Source of the DNA: CAZDVK01 sp964508915
GTDB lineage: Bacteria; Pseudomonadota; Alphaproteobacteria; Paracaedibacterales; CAIULA01
Length of the DNA stretch: 64,000 nucleotides
NCBI GenBank assembly: GCA_964508915.1
Contig: CAZDVK010000002.1
Location: 1 to 64,000 of the forward strand
Direction: 5' to 3'
Position numbers and translations under genes: made by a program. Shown piece after piece: positions 27,940 to 36,897 of the stretch (position 1 is its first letter; each line of letters opens with the position of its first letter). The notes beneath the pieces were generated by a model. It saw only the letters and a program-made list of their open reading frames with translations. It ran no database searches and was not told where the DNA came from.

Positions 27940-29574
27940 TTGTTAAAGTTTCTCTCCCTTATTCTTCTTTGTTTATGTGCTTGTCAAGATATGGTGGATC
28001 GAAAGCCGCTGATGAAAGAAGCCACCAAAGAGGACATGAAAGCATTAACCACACCCATGGGTAAGGAACCATCGCAGTCTGTTAAGTCACCTGTTGAAAA
28101 ACCACCCCTTCCAAAAGAAATGTTGCAACTTGTTTCGGTAAGTATCACAGAAAGTGTTACATTAAAACCCATCCTGATTGAGTTGGCTCGCCAAGCGGGG
28201 GTTGATTTGCAATTAGACCCAAAAATTGACAGTAAAATTGTATTTTCTGCCCGAAATCGCCCGTTTATTGAGATTGTCGAACAAATTTGTTCTTTAGGGA
28301 ATTTACGTTATAAAATTTTAAACAACACGTCGTTACGTGTTGAGCCTGATACGCCTTATACAGAAAATTATCAGGTTCAGTTTTTAAATTTTTCCAGGAA
28401 CAGTCAAAATCGCGTTTCAACAGCGACAGATGTTTTTTCAACTGTTTCAACCCAAAAAACACAAAATGATAATGGGTCCAATAGCACGGTCACGGTTTCG
28501 GCCAATTCAGATTTTTGGGGGGAATTAGAAACGAATTTAAAAATGATTCTTACACAACAGGGGAATGCATCGCCAGGTCAAACAGCCCCTTCTTATTCCC
28601 TGCATAAGCAAGGGGGCATGGTGACAATTCTTGGCACATCGTATCATCATAAATTGGTATCTTCTTATTTGGAAAAATTACGCAAAGCTGCCAGTACGCA
28701 AGTTCTGATTGAAGCCAAAATTATAGAAGTTTTGTTGAAAGATGAATACCGAAGCGGCATTAACTGGCAAAAAGTGGGAACCCGGGGCGATTGGCAATTT
28801 ACAGGTAAATTTGGTGACATGTCAAAATCGAGTCGCTTCTTGGATCCATCAACAGCTCAATCAGATATGGTGGCTATGGGGGCGGCAGGGCAAACTTTTT
28901 CAGGTATTTTAATGGCTATTCAAGAATTTGGGGCATCCAGAACTTTGTCCAGCCCACGGTTGACGGTTATGAACAACCAAACAGCTATTCTAAAGGTTGC
29001 TGAAAACCAGGTTTACTTTCGTTTGAATTACGATAAGCAATACAGCACGGTTATTCAGCGGGAAAGTGTGAACGTATCCAGTGACATTCAAACAGTTCCC
29101 ATTGGCCTTGTTATGTCAGTTCAGCCTTCTATTGACCCAGAAACCCATGAAGTTATTTTATTTTTGCGTCCCACCATATCACGGTTAAGTCAGTCTGTTC
29201 GCGACCCAGCGGTAGATATTGCCTATAACTCTAACATTAATTCCAACACCAATGCTGCTGCATTGGCAAAAGAAAGTCCGTCTTTAATACCTGTTGTTGA
29301 GGTGCGCGAAATTGATTCAGTTTTGCGGTTAAAGCATGAAGAAATTGCTATTTTAGGGGGGTTAATGGAAGTACGGTCCATTCAAGATAAAAGCAAATTA
29401 CCCATACTAGGTGATACGCCATTGGTGAAAGATTTGTTCAGTTCCACAACCGAAGGTGACCAAGTGGTAGAGCTTGTGATTTTATTAAAAGCCAGTATAT
29501 TAGAATCTACCAATCCAAATGCGGCTGATCAACGGCTAATGCATATGATTCCAGATTCCAGGCCCTTAACGTGA
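27940..29574 (+). CDS. MshL-like secretin lipoprotein
   Basis: Outer-membrane secretin of the MshL/PilQ group, which forms the pore of type IV pili or type II secretion systems. The 544 residues start (TTG) with a lipoprotein signal and the lipobox LCAC (Cys15). An STN-type N-terminal domain spans about 85-140, a Ser/Thr/Asn-rich linker about 160-190, and the secretin domain about 300-530, with QVLIEAKIIEVLL and SSPRLTVMNNQTAILKV. No pilin, ATPase or inner-membrane platform gene is adjacent; a serine hydrolase overlaps the end. Which machine it serves is unknown. Confidence 0.82.
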   Translation: MLKFLSLILLCLCACQDMVDRKPLMKEATKEDMKALTTPMGKEPSQSVKSPVEKPPLPKEMLQLVSVSITESVTLKPILIELARQAGVDLQLDPKIDSKIVFSARNRPFIEIVEQICSLGNLRYKILNNTSLRVEPDTPYTENYQVQFLNFSRNSQNRVSTATDVFSTVSTQKTQNDNGSNSTVTVSANSDFWGELETNLKMILTQQGNASPGQTAPSYSLHKQGGMVTILGTSYHHKLVSSYLEKLRKAASTQVLIEAKIIEVLLKDEYRSGINWQKVGTRGDWQFTGKFGDMSKSSRFLDPSTAQSDMVAMGAAGQTFSGILMAIQEFGASRTLSSPRLTVMNNQTAILKVAENQVYFRLNYDKQYSTVIQRESVNVSSDIQTVPIGLVMSVQPSIDPETHEVILFLRPTISRLSQSVRDPAVDIAYNSNINSNTNAAALAKESPSLIPVVEVREIDSVLRLKHEEIAILGGLMEVRSIQDKSKLPILGDTPLVKDLFSSTTEGDQVVELVILLKASILESTNPNAADQRLMHMIPDSRPLT

Positions 29575-30929
29575 GCATTTTAACCCACCATCTTTGTAAC
29601 CAAATTATTCAGTTTACAGAAGACGCCCTTCACAAAACAAATGTTCCATCCGCAGCGCTGGCCTTGGTTGAAAATGATGAAACTATTTGTCTTCAAACCT
29701 TTGGTAAGACTTCTGAAAATACACTGTTTCCCATTGCATCTATTACAAAAAGCTATACAGCAGCCAGTATTGGCTTGCTTGTAGAAAAAGGCCTATTGAG
29801 CTGGAATGATAAAGTTATTCAACATATCCCTAATTTTTGTTTTTATGACAGCACAATAGCCAGCACTATGGAAATTCATGATTTGTTGACCCATAGTACA
29901 GGTCTGTATGAAGGGGCGCTGGAACAGATGGCTACGTGGGGGTACCCACGTCAGTCTTTACAACGAGGGTTGCCGTATGTTCAACCTGTTGCGCCTTTTC
30001 GCGGCCAATATGCCTATAACAACGTGCCCTATTTGTGGGTGGAAGATTTATTTTTGAATCTAACAGGTGAAACCTGGGGGCATTTTGTTGATCAACACAT
30101 GTTTAGACCTTTAGGGTTAACGAACACCTACGTGGGCAAAAAAAATGTTAATTTAAATCAGCTTGTACAAGGGTACATTTTAGATGAAGAAACCCGTTCC
30201 CAGTTAACACCCATTTCATTTAGCAATTATGCAGAAACTTTTTTAACAGCGGGTGGGTTGGTTTCAACCATTGCTGATGTGGCCAATTGGGTCAAGGTTC
30301 TTATGGGGGCAGTGCCTTTTTTAAGCCCTGAAACCCGCCAACAATTGATGACACCCTATACGCACATTGATGATAAATTTTCCTATTGTTTGGGGTTACG
30401 TTTGCGGAAAAACCTACCTTTTTCGGTTTATTCTCATGGTGGTTTAATTCAAGGCGTTCGCCATCAAATGGTTTTTGTACCCGATATAAAAGTTGGTATG
30501 GTTTTACTAACCAACTTAACCCATTCCCAAGCGTCATCTTTGGTGGTTGATTATTTTTGTGAAACCGTTATGGGAATTGCTAATATCAAAGCGGCGCCTA
30601 TTCCACCTGTTTCGTCAGAACCCAAAACATGGCTTCCCAAAAAGCATCTGGGAAAAGCCACTAACATAGATGGGAACTATAATAATGTAATTTTGGGGGA
30701 TGTTAGTATAAAGGGTGACTTGCTAACGTTCTGCGAAACGAATGCCCAAGCTTGTTTAACACCCATTTCAGAAACTGAATTTTCCCTTTATTTTTTGGGA
30801 AAAGCTGGTGCTGTCTTGGGTGAAGGTCATTGGGGAACCCTTCACTATCAAAATGATCATTTGATCATGAAAGGGTACCCCAATTTTTCATCGGAACAGT
30901 TTATGCTGGACCAGATTCATCAGGATTAG
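29571..30929 (+). CDS. class C beta-lactamase-like serine hydrolase
   Basis: Serine hydrolase of the AmpC/esterase/D-Ala-D-Ala-carboxypeptidase fold. The 452 residues show the nucleophile motif SITK (Ser57, Lys60), the Tyr motif YNN (149-151) and HGG near 289-291. I see no clear signal peptide, so the protein may be cytoplasmic. The GTG start overlaps the secretin stop (GTGA), so the two are co-translated. The C-terminal 120 residues look like an extra beta domain. The substrate may be a peptide, ester or beta-lactam and cannot be told. Confidence 0.85.
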   Translation: MSILTHHLCNQIIQFTEDALHKTNVPSAALALVENDETICLQTFGKTSENTLFPIASITKSYTAASIGLLVEKGLLSWNDKVIQHIPNFCFYDSTIASTMEIHDLLTHSTGLYEGALEQMATWGYPRQSLQRGLPYVQPVAPFRGQYAYNNVPYLWVEDLFLNLTGETWGHFVDQHMFRPLGLTNTYVGKKNVNLNQLVQGYILDEETRSQLTPISFSNYAETFLTAGGLVSTIADVANWVKVLMGAVPFLSPETRQQLMTPYTHIDDKFSYCLGLRLRKNLPFSVYSHGGLIQGVRHQMVFVPDIKVGMVLLTNLTHSQASSLVVDYFCETVMGIANIKAAPIPPVSSEPKTWLPKKHLGKATNIDGNYNNVILGDVSIKGDLLTFCETNAQACLTPISETEFSLYFLGKAGAVLGEGHWGTLHYQNDHLIMKGYPNFSSEQFMLDQIHQD

Positions 30930-32574
30930 AACCCTTAACACGCCGGTTTTTTCTCTGCCGTTCTTTATCTTTACTTACGGATGGTGTTGACGAACCGACA
31001 CCAGGTGCTCCGCGTTTTTTATGGTTGGCTGCTTGATCACCTTTGACTTCAGGTTCTGAAACTTCAGGTGCATCTACAACTGTTGCGGAAGCTGTTGCTT
31101 TTCTTTTATCTGCAGCAGCTTTTTTACGTGCTGCTTCTTTTTCTTTATACTTAGGTATTGCATTTAGCCGTGCTGTTGATTCTGGAACTCCTGGTGCGAA
31201 ATCTCGGAAAAAATCTGCATCACTTTTATATTTACTTCTATGCAGTGTGTAATCTATTGCAAGTTGTTCCATCGCTTCAGGCCTTCTGACAGGTTTGCGA
31301 CTAACTGTTTTTTTGGGTGCAGCGGCCGCGCTAGCTTTTTTGCTATCAGAGTCGTCACCAGAATCATCATCAGAATCATCGCTAGAACTGGAGATAGGAG
31401 CTCCCATAGTTTCATCTTCTGGTTCACCATCATCACCACCTTCATCGGTTGTGTAGCGAACAGAAGCTGGAGAATCAAATCTAAACATCCCAGATGTTCC
31501 ACTAGATGGGCTATCTGTAGAAGCAGGTGATGTTGTCATGACACTCGGGGGAGGTGGGGGGAGTGGGTCACCTCCTGGAGAGAGCATAAGCGACGCAGAT
31601 AGTAGACGTCTTCCAGATAAGCTTTGAAAGCTTTGTGTTGTTGAAACTGCGGCTGCACTTCTTGGTGGAACTCTGTCTTTGACATCATCATCTTCTTCTT
31701 CATCTTCATCCTCAGAATCACTGGCAGTGGTGCTGTGGGCGGCCGCTAATTTGGGTAGATTTCTTTTTTGGGTACGAACTTCCCCTAATAACCGGATCGC
31801 GCTTTTTCTGTGAGCATCACTACGTGCACTGTCCGTAGTGAATGGCTCTAGACTTGCTTGGGATACACCTTCGGCCTTTAAAGCGTCATGAGATTCTAAA
31901 GCTACGGGTTCTGCTTTTGCTGAAGATGAGGGTCCTACTTTTGTTTTGTTTCTTTCCTCTAGAAAAGCAAGCAAATATTCTTCTGCATTCTCTAAGTCAG
32001 CTCTATCGTTTCCGGGTGCGTGATAGCCCTTTAAGATTTCTGCTGCAAAATATAGGTTCATCTTACTGTGTTTACCTTTAGCGTAGGCTTGCATGAAGTT
32101 TTCTACAGCCTTTTCCTGATGATACAATTTTTCAGCATCGGCAGATAATTCTAAAAGTTTGCAGTGATTTTTGCCAATTTGCGTATGTAAGTAACTTTTA
32201 TATCTTGGTTCGATTCCATCATGCCAATTGTCTAGCAAAAGATTTGCCCTTTGCACAGCAATTTCCGAATCCGCTTTTCTTCGTCCTTCGGGTGCTCTTC
32301 TACTTAATTGACACATCATAATGCCCGCTTGAATGTTTTCTTTTTCAGGTACACCTCTATAAGTACTAGGAATTTCCTTCTTACGAAACCTCCGGAAAAG
32401 TCTTTCGTAGGTATCTGTTTGACCCATTCCTGGCAGTGGTCGTTTTTCGTTAATAAATTTTTGAGTTCTTCTAATTAAAATATTGATGTCTGTTAGGTCG
32501 GGTTCAGCACTGTGTGCTGAGGAGCTTAGTAAAAAAGCGCCTAACACTGATAGTGTAAATTTGCGTAATAGCAT
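30901..32574 (-). CDS. exported low-complexity orphan protein, 557 residues
   Basis: I do not recognise a family. A signal peptide (MLLRKFTLSVLGAFLLSSSA) is followed by a helical region to about 200 that may hold TPR-like or Sel1-like helices. About 250-440 is low complexity: acidic SEDEDEEEDDD, a proline run (GGDPLPPPPPS), and SSSDDSDDDSGDDSD. The C-terminal 100 residues are rich in Lys/Arg and Ala and end with KERQRKNRRVKG (about 537-548). It overlaps the 3' end of the serine hydrolase gene by 29 bp on the opposite strand. A surface or host-interaction role is possible, not shown. Confidence 0.7.
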   Translation of the reverse strand: MLLRKFTLSVLGAFLLSSSAHSAEPDLTDINILIRRTQKFINEKRPLPGMGQTDTYERLFRRFRKKEIPSTYRGVPEKENIQAGIMMCQLSRRAPEGRRKADSEIAVQRANLLLDNWHDGIEPRYKSYLHTQIGKNHCKLLELSADAEKLYHQEKAVENFMQAYAKGKHSKMNLYFAAEILKGYHAPGNDRADLENAEEYLLAFLEERNKTKVGPSSSAKAEPVALESHDALKAEGVSQASLEPFTTDSARSDAHRKSAIRLLGEVRTQKRNLPKLAAAHSTTASDSEDEDEEEDDDVKDRVPPRSAAAVSTTQSFQSLSGRRLLSASLMLSPGGDPLPPPPPSVMTTSPASTDSPSSGTSGMFRFDSPASVRYTTDEGGDDGEPEDETMGAPISSSSDDSDDDSGDDSDSKKASAAAAPKKTVSRKPVRRPEAMEQLAIDYTLHRSKYKSDADFFRDFAPGVPESTARLNAIPKYKEKEAARKKAAADKRKATASATVVDAPEVSEPEVKGDQAANHKKRGAPGVGSSTPSVSKDKERQRKNRRVKGSNPDESGPA

Positions 32575-32802
32575 GGTTTAATTTCCCTTCATTTTTTCTT
32601 CATTACATGTAGTGTTTAATTTTTATATTTCAATATTTTTTTTCAATAGCCTTAAAGCGAAATGATAATTGCATTTTAGTAAAATAAAAGTTAAATTTTG
32701 TTTTGTTTTTTATGTACATGAGCATTTTTTATCATTTTCATGAAAAATTTAAAAACAGAAATTTACATCAACCTATTCAAAAATGCAGGTGTTAACGATT
32801 AA

Positions 32803-34203
32803 ATGAAATACCCCCTAAACGGACGTGTCGTCATCGTTGGATTTGGAAGCATTGGCCAAGCTATTCTTCCGCTTTTTTTAAAAACATTTTCTATAGACCC
32901 CAATCGTATTGCTATTGTCACAGCTGATCAAAATGGCCAAAAAGTAGCTGCTGAATTTGGTGTTAATTTTCACATAAAGCCAATTACGCCGCAGAATTAC
33001 CAGCAGGTTCTAGAAAATTTTTTGTCTGATGGTGATTGGTTATTGAATTTGTCTGTTTCTGTTTCTTCAGCTGCCTTAATTGAATGGTGCTATCGCAAGA
33101 ATGTTTTTTATTTAGATACGTGTATTGAGCCTTGGGATGGCCTTTATACAGATGATAAATTGCCGTTATCAGCACGATCGAATTATGCCCTTCGGGAGGA
33201 GATTCTAAGCGTTAAAGAAAAATGTCCGAACGGTCCAACAGCTGTTGTTGCACATGGGGCAAACCCTGGTTTAGTATCGCATTTTCTAAAGGCTGCTTTG
33301 CTGCAGTTGGCAGACGACCAGGGTATTCAGGCAAATCCAAATTCTAGGCAAGGTTGGGCTAAGTTAGCCTATGATTTGGGTGTTCGCGTTGTGCACATTT
33401 CAGAATATGATACGCAGCGGTCTGTTCACCATCGAAAACGGGAAGAATTTGTTAACACATGGTCTATTGATGGCCTTATTAATGAAGGTTTGCAACCAGC
33501 TGAACTGGGGTGGGGGACCCATGAAAAAAAATTACCTAATGATGCAAAAAAACATGTAGAAGGGTCGAAAGCTTCTATTTACCTTGAACAACCGGGCCTT
33601 CAGACACGTGTTCGTACATGGGCGCCGGATGCAGGTGCATTTCAGGGTTTTTTAATTACCCACAATGAATCTATATCCATTGCTGATTATTTTAGTTTTC
33701 ATCAGGAGGATGGCATTTATTACAGGCCAACAGTGCATTATAGTTATCGACCAAGTGATGATACCGTTGTGTCTATTCATGCTATGCAGGGAAATAATTT
33801 TGTTGCGCCTGCTGAAAAACGTCTTTTAGGTGAAGATATTGCCGATGGAATGGATGAACTTGGGGTTTTGTTGATGGGGCATAAAAACTGTGCCTATTGG
33901 TATGGTTCGCAGTTAACAATTCAAGAGACACGCAAATTTCTAGAAAAATCTAATGCCACAAGCCTTCAGGTGGTGGCAGGTATATTGGGTGCATTGGTTT
34001 GGATGACCCAGAACCCTAGGGCTGGTATTGTAGAGGCTGAAGAACTTGATCACAATGTGGTGCTGGAAGTGGCAAAACCTTACCTTGGAAAACTTGTTGG
34101 GGTTTATAGCGATTGGACCCCGCTTCAAAACCGTAGCCCTTTATTTAATGAAGAAATTGACATGTCAGATCCATGGCAATTTACGAATTTCAGAATTACA
34201 TAA
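32803..34203 (+). CDS. hss: homospermidine synthase
   Basis: NAD-dependent enzyme that joins aminobutyl groups from putrescine (or spermidine) to make sym-homospermidine, a common alphaproteobacterial polyamine. The 466 residues match the family. The Rossmann motif VVIVGFGSIGQA is at about 9-20, and YLDTCIEPWDGLY and VAHGANPGLVSHFLK are typical. The ATG is the first codon of the conserved start. It converges with the arginase gene and overlaps it by 8 bp. Confident by overall pattern. Confidence 0.93.
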   Translation: MKYPLNGRVVIVGFGSIGQAILPLFLKTFSIDPNRIAIVTADQNGQKVAAEFGVNFHIKPITPQNYQQVLENFLSDGDWLLNLSVSVSSAALIEWCYRKNVFYLDTCIEPWDGLYTDDKLPLSARSNYALREEILSVKEKCPNGPTAVVAHGANPGLVSHFLKAALLQLADDQGIQANPNSRQGWAKLAYDLGVRVVHISEYDTQRSVHHRKREEFVNTWSIDGLINEGLQPAELGWGTHEKKLPNDAKKHVEGSKASIYLEQPGLQTRVRTWAPDAGAFQGFLITHNESISIADYFSFHQEDGIYYRPTVHYSYRPSDDTVVSIHAMQGNNFVAPAEKRLLGEDIADGMDELGVLLMGHKNCAYWYGSQLTIQETRKFLEKSNATSLQVVAGILGALVWMTQNPRAGIVEAEELDHNVVLEVAKPYLGKLVGVYSDWTPLQNRSPLFNEEIDMSDPWQFTNFRIT

Positions 34204-35101
34204 GGTTTGTTGCAGCCATAACCATGTCGCACACCAATTTTAATGTACGTTGGTCTGTGCTGTCTCGGCTGGCATTAAATTCAGCAATTTCAAAGCCCAA
34301 ACAATTTGGATTTTTTATTAAGTTTTGAATGTGTGGCAGTACGTCGTGTGGGTTTAAGCCCTTTGGTTCCCAAATGCCCGTACCGGGCGCAAAAACAGGG
34401 TCAAAACCATCTAAATCAATGCTGATACCAAAAAATGGTGTTGTTTGCGTGATGTGGGTTTTTGCGTCGTCAAAAATTTTATCAAAACCATAATGGGCTA
34501 CATCGTTTTCATAATAAATACGCACATGCTGTTCTTTCAACAGATGAGCCTCTGACGCTTCGAAGCTTCGAATACCAATTTGGGCCAGTTGATGGGGGTG
34601 AAGTTTTGGCAAAATACCCCCCAGATTTGACCATGATTCGTACCCGTACCCTAACAGAGTTCCAATAGGCATACCATGAGGGGCACCCGTGGACGTGCTA
34701 TCAAAATTATGGGCGTCCATATGGGCATCTAACCATAATAAGCCAAAATCCCGCTTTGGTTGGCTGAGGCGAATGCCGCTCCAGGTGCCCATAGCAATGG
34801 AATGGTCACCTCCGATAATGATTGGAAAAAATCCACTTTGACAAACATGAGAAACTAAATTTGCCAAATCCATCATCATCAAAGCCACTTGCTGATGGTG
34901 AAAATCAAGCTGATCGGACGGGATTTTTTTATAAACTGGGTGTTGCCCATTTTGGTGATAATTCAAAATATGGTGGGGAATTTGATGACGTATTAAAAAA
35001 GGTTCCAATTCTTTAAAGGCTACCAAAGGGCCTTCCCCAACGCGGGTATCAGGTGCCCCCCAGCCATGACTTACAAAAATAAGGGTCGGTTTTCTAGTCA
35101 T
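34196..35101 (-). CDS. rocF: arginase
   Basis: Manganese enzyme hydrolysing arginine to ornithine and urea. The 301 residues show the six expected metal ligands: His100 in GGDHS, Asp125, His127 and Asp129 in DAHMD, and Asp209 and Asp211 in SIDLDGFD. The substrate-loop STSTGAPHG favours arginase over agmatinase. The ATG at 35101 overlaps the stop of the zf-CHCC gene (ATGA), which decides the start; a longer frame from 35149 would overlap that gene. Ornithine could feed polyamine synthesis, matching the convergent homospermidine synthase. It ends an operon nuoA-nuoB-zf-CHCC-arginase. Confidence 0.9.
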   Translation of the reverse strand: MTRKPTLIFVSHGWGAPDTRVGEGPLVAFKELEPFLIRHQIPHHILNYHQNGQHPVYKKIPSDQLDFHHQQVALMMMDLANLVSHVCQSGFFPIIIGGDHSIAMGTWSGIRLSQPKRDFGLLWLDAHMDAHNFDSTSTGAPHGMPIGTLLGYGYESWSNLGGILPKLHPHQLAQIGIRSFEASEAHLLKEQHVRIYYENDVAHYGFDKIFDDAKTHITQTTPFFGISIDLDGFDPVFAPGTGIWEPKGLNPHDVLPHIQNLIKNPNCLGFEIAEFNASRDSTDQRTLKLVCDMVMAATNLM

Positions 35102-35271
35102 GACTTTTTTTGTGTTTTCTGAATAAAAACACGTCCACAATACGGGCATTCAGCCATGCCATTTTTCAAGTGTAAATATACAGCTGGGTGACCATGGGTT
35201 GAATCAGGTTCACCGTCACAACGTATTGTTTCTTCTGATATCACAATAGGTGGCTCTGTTGAATGTGTCAT
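35098..35271 (-). CDS. zf-CHCC zinc-finger protein (NDUFS6-like)
   Basis: Small protein of 57 residues. The chain has RCDG near residue 17, HGHPAVYLHL and a C-terminal AECPYCGRVF, giving the Cys-His-Cys-Cys zinc site of the zf-CHCC family. Its relative NDUFS6 is an accessory subunit of mitochondrial complex I. The ATG lies 1 bp past the nuoB stop and its TGA overlaps the arginase ATG. The position next to nuoAB fits a complex I accessory role. Confidence 0.88.
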   Translation of the reverse strand: MTHSTEPPIVISEETIRCDGEPDSTHGHPAVYLHLKNGMAECPYCGRVFIQKTQKKS

Positions 35272-35272
35272 C

Positions 35273-35854
35273 TTAAGCTCTTTTAAAATGCTGACGGCTT
35301 TGAATTTTTTCTTTCAATAGCATCACACCATACAATAGTGCTTCTGCTGTGGGTGGGCAGCCTGGTACGTACACATCAACGGGTACAATACGGTCACACC
35401 CCCGTACAACTGAATATGAATAATGATAATATCCACCACCATTGGCGCAGCTGCCCATGGAAATAACCCACCTGGGTTCGGCCATTTGGTCATAAACTTT
35501 ACGTAGGGCAGGGGCCATTTTGTTGGTTAATGTCCCGGCCACAATCATCACGTCTGATTGTCGTGGGCTGGGTCTAAAAACAACGCCATATCGGTCTAGG
35601 TCATATCGACTGGCGGCTGTGTGCATCATTTCTACAGCGCAACAGGCCAGGCCAAAAGTCATAGGCCATAAAGAACCGCTTTGCGACCAAGCAGCCAATT
35701 TATCGAGTTGGGTTATCAAGAAACCTTGGTTGCTAATTTCTTCTTTCACTAAAGAAAAAAGGGCTTTTTCATCTTGAAAATCTTTTGGTAAAAAAGGTTT
35801 TAGATCTTTTAATTTTTCTAGTTCTATTCCCAATCTAAGGCCCCTTTTTTCCAT
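35273..35854 (-). CDS. nuoB: NADH-quinone oxidoreductase subunit B
   Basis: Peripheral-arm subunit of complex I that carries cluster N2, next to the quinone site. With the ATG at 35854 it has 193 residues. The cluster cysteines are in GLACCAVEMMH (71, 72), GSCANGG (136) and VPGCPP (166). The frame stays open to 35905; neither start has a good ribosome site, and both overlap the nuoA end, so the start is uncertain. nuoC and the rest are not next to it. Confidence 0.94.
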   Translation of the reverse strand: MEKRGLRLGIELEKLKDLKPFLPKDFQDEKALFSLVKEEISNQGFLITQLDKLAAWSQSGSLWPMTFGLACCAVEMMHTAASRYDLDRYGVVFRPSPRQSDVMIVAGTLTNKMAPALRKVYDQMAEPRWVISMGSCANGGGYYHYSYSVVRGCDRIVPVDVYVPGCPPTAEALLYGVMLLKEKIQSRQHFKRA

Positions 35855-36195
35855 TCGTAAGCAAAGCCAACTGTTAAAATACTTAGAAACAACATCATAG
35901 ACCAAAAGCCAAATAATCCTATGTGTTTGAAACTAACTGCCCAGGGAAACAAAAAGGCAATTTCCAAGTCAAAAATGATGAACAAAATGGCGATTAAATA
36001 AAACTGAACAGTAAACTTGCCGCGTGCATTTCGTTCTGGCGCATCAAAGGCATCAAACCCGCATTCGTAAGCTGATAATTTTTCATCATAAGGTCTTTTT
36101 TTGCTTCTGAAATAAGCCACCCCCATCAAGGCAAAAGATAGAAAAAAACCCAGACCAAAAAAAATAAGAATTGGCAGGTACGCATCAACAGCCAT
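35824..36195 (-). CDS. nuoA: NADH-quinone oxidoreductase subunit A
   Basis: Small membrane subunit of complex I with three transmembrane helices. The 123 residues contain the conserved YECGFDAFD loop after helix 1 and KFTVQFYLIAILFIIFDLE in helix 2. The ATG at 36195 is chosen because AAAGGATTTTTT directly precedes it; an ATG 15 bp upstream is possible. It overlaps nuoB, heads the operon, and is divergent from ruvX. Confidence 0.95.
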   Translation of the reverse strand: MAVDAYLPILIFFGLGFFLSFALMGVAYFRSKKRPYDEKLSAYECGFDAFDAPERNARGKFTVQFYLIAILFIIFDLEIAFLFPWAVSFKHIGLFGFWSMMLFLSILTVGFAYEWKKGALDWE

Positions 36196-36358
36196 AAAAA
36201 ATCCTTTCATTTTTTATCATGTCTGAAAAAGGGAAAGGGGTCAATGCAACACCCAAGGCCAAAATGGTAAAATTCTTTCTAAAAAGTTTCTATCATTGAT
36301 ACGGATTTAAATAAAGCTGTATAGTGTGGGCAATAAATTTTTTAGGCCCTATTAAGCA

Positions 36359-36835
36359 GTGATTTGTAGTCTGCAAGAATTAAATAACTTACGTCAATCA
36401 AATAGCCGTTTAATAGGGGTCGATTTTGGCGATAAGAAAATAGGGTTAAGTCTTTCGGATTTAACCTGGACCATAGCAAGCCCAATTCAATCTGTTGATA
36501 ATTGCGGAAAAGAAAAAACAATTCGTAGTCTGTTGCAAGTGCTGAACGATCACAAAGCATGTGGTTTTGTTTTTGGTTATCCACTTAATATGAATGGTTC
36601 TGAAGGACCTCAGGCTTTAAAGGTAAGGGATTTTGTTGATAGCTTGATTCAGCATCAAGAATTGCCTGTTTTGTTATGGGATGAACGGTTGTCAACCCAA
36701 GCTGTAACCAGAATAATGCTTGCTGCAGATTTGTCTCGAAAGCGTCAAAAGACGGTTGTTGATAAAATGGCAGCATCGTACATTTTACAGGGTGTTTTAG
36801 ATGCCTTATCTATGCTAAATAATTCTGACCAATAG
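36359..36835 (+). CDS. ruvX: Holliday junction resolvase-like protein RuvX/YqgF
   Basis: RNase H-like nuclease involved in 16S rRNA 5'-end processing and possibly in DNA recombination. The 158 residues show IGVDFGDKKIGLSLSD, PVLLWDERLSTQAV and the last acidic site in VVDKMAASYIL. The GTG start gives the normal length. It diverges from nuoA and precedes the large TPR gene by 62 bp. Confidence 0.93.
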   Translation: MICSLQELNNLRQSNSRLIGVDFGDKKIGLSLSDLTWTIASPIQSVDNCGKEKTIRSLLQVLNDHKACGFVFGYPLNMNGSEGPQALKVRDFVDSLIQHQELPVLLWDERLSTQAVTRIMLAADLSRKRQKTVVDKMAASYILQGVLDALSMLNNSDQ

Positions 36836-36897
36836 ATGCTGTGTTTTTAAAAAATAAAGTGCTATGAATGTAGCATAACTTTTTAGGGTGTATTCGG

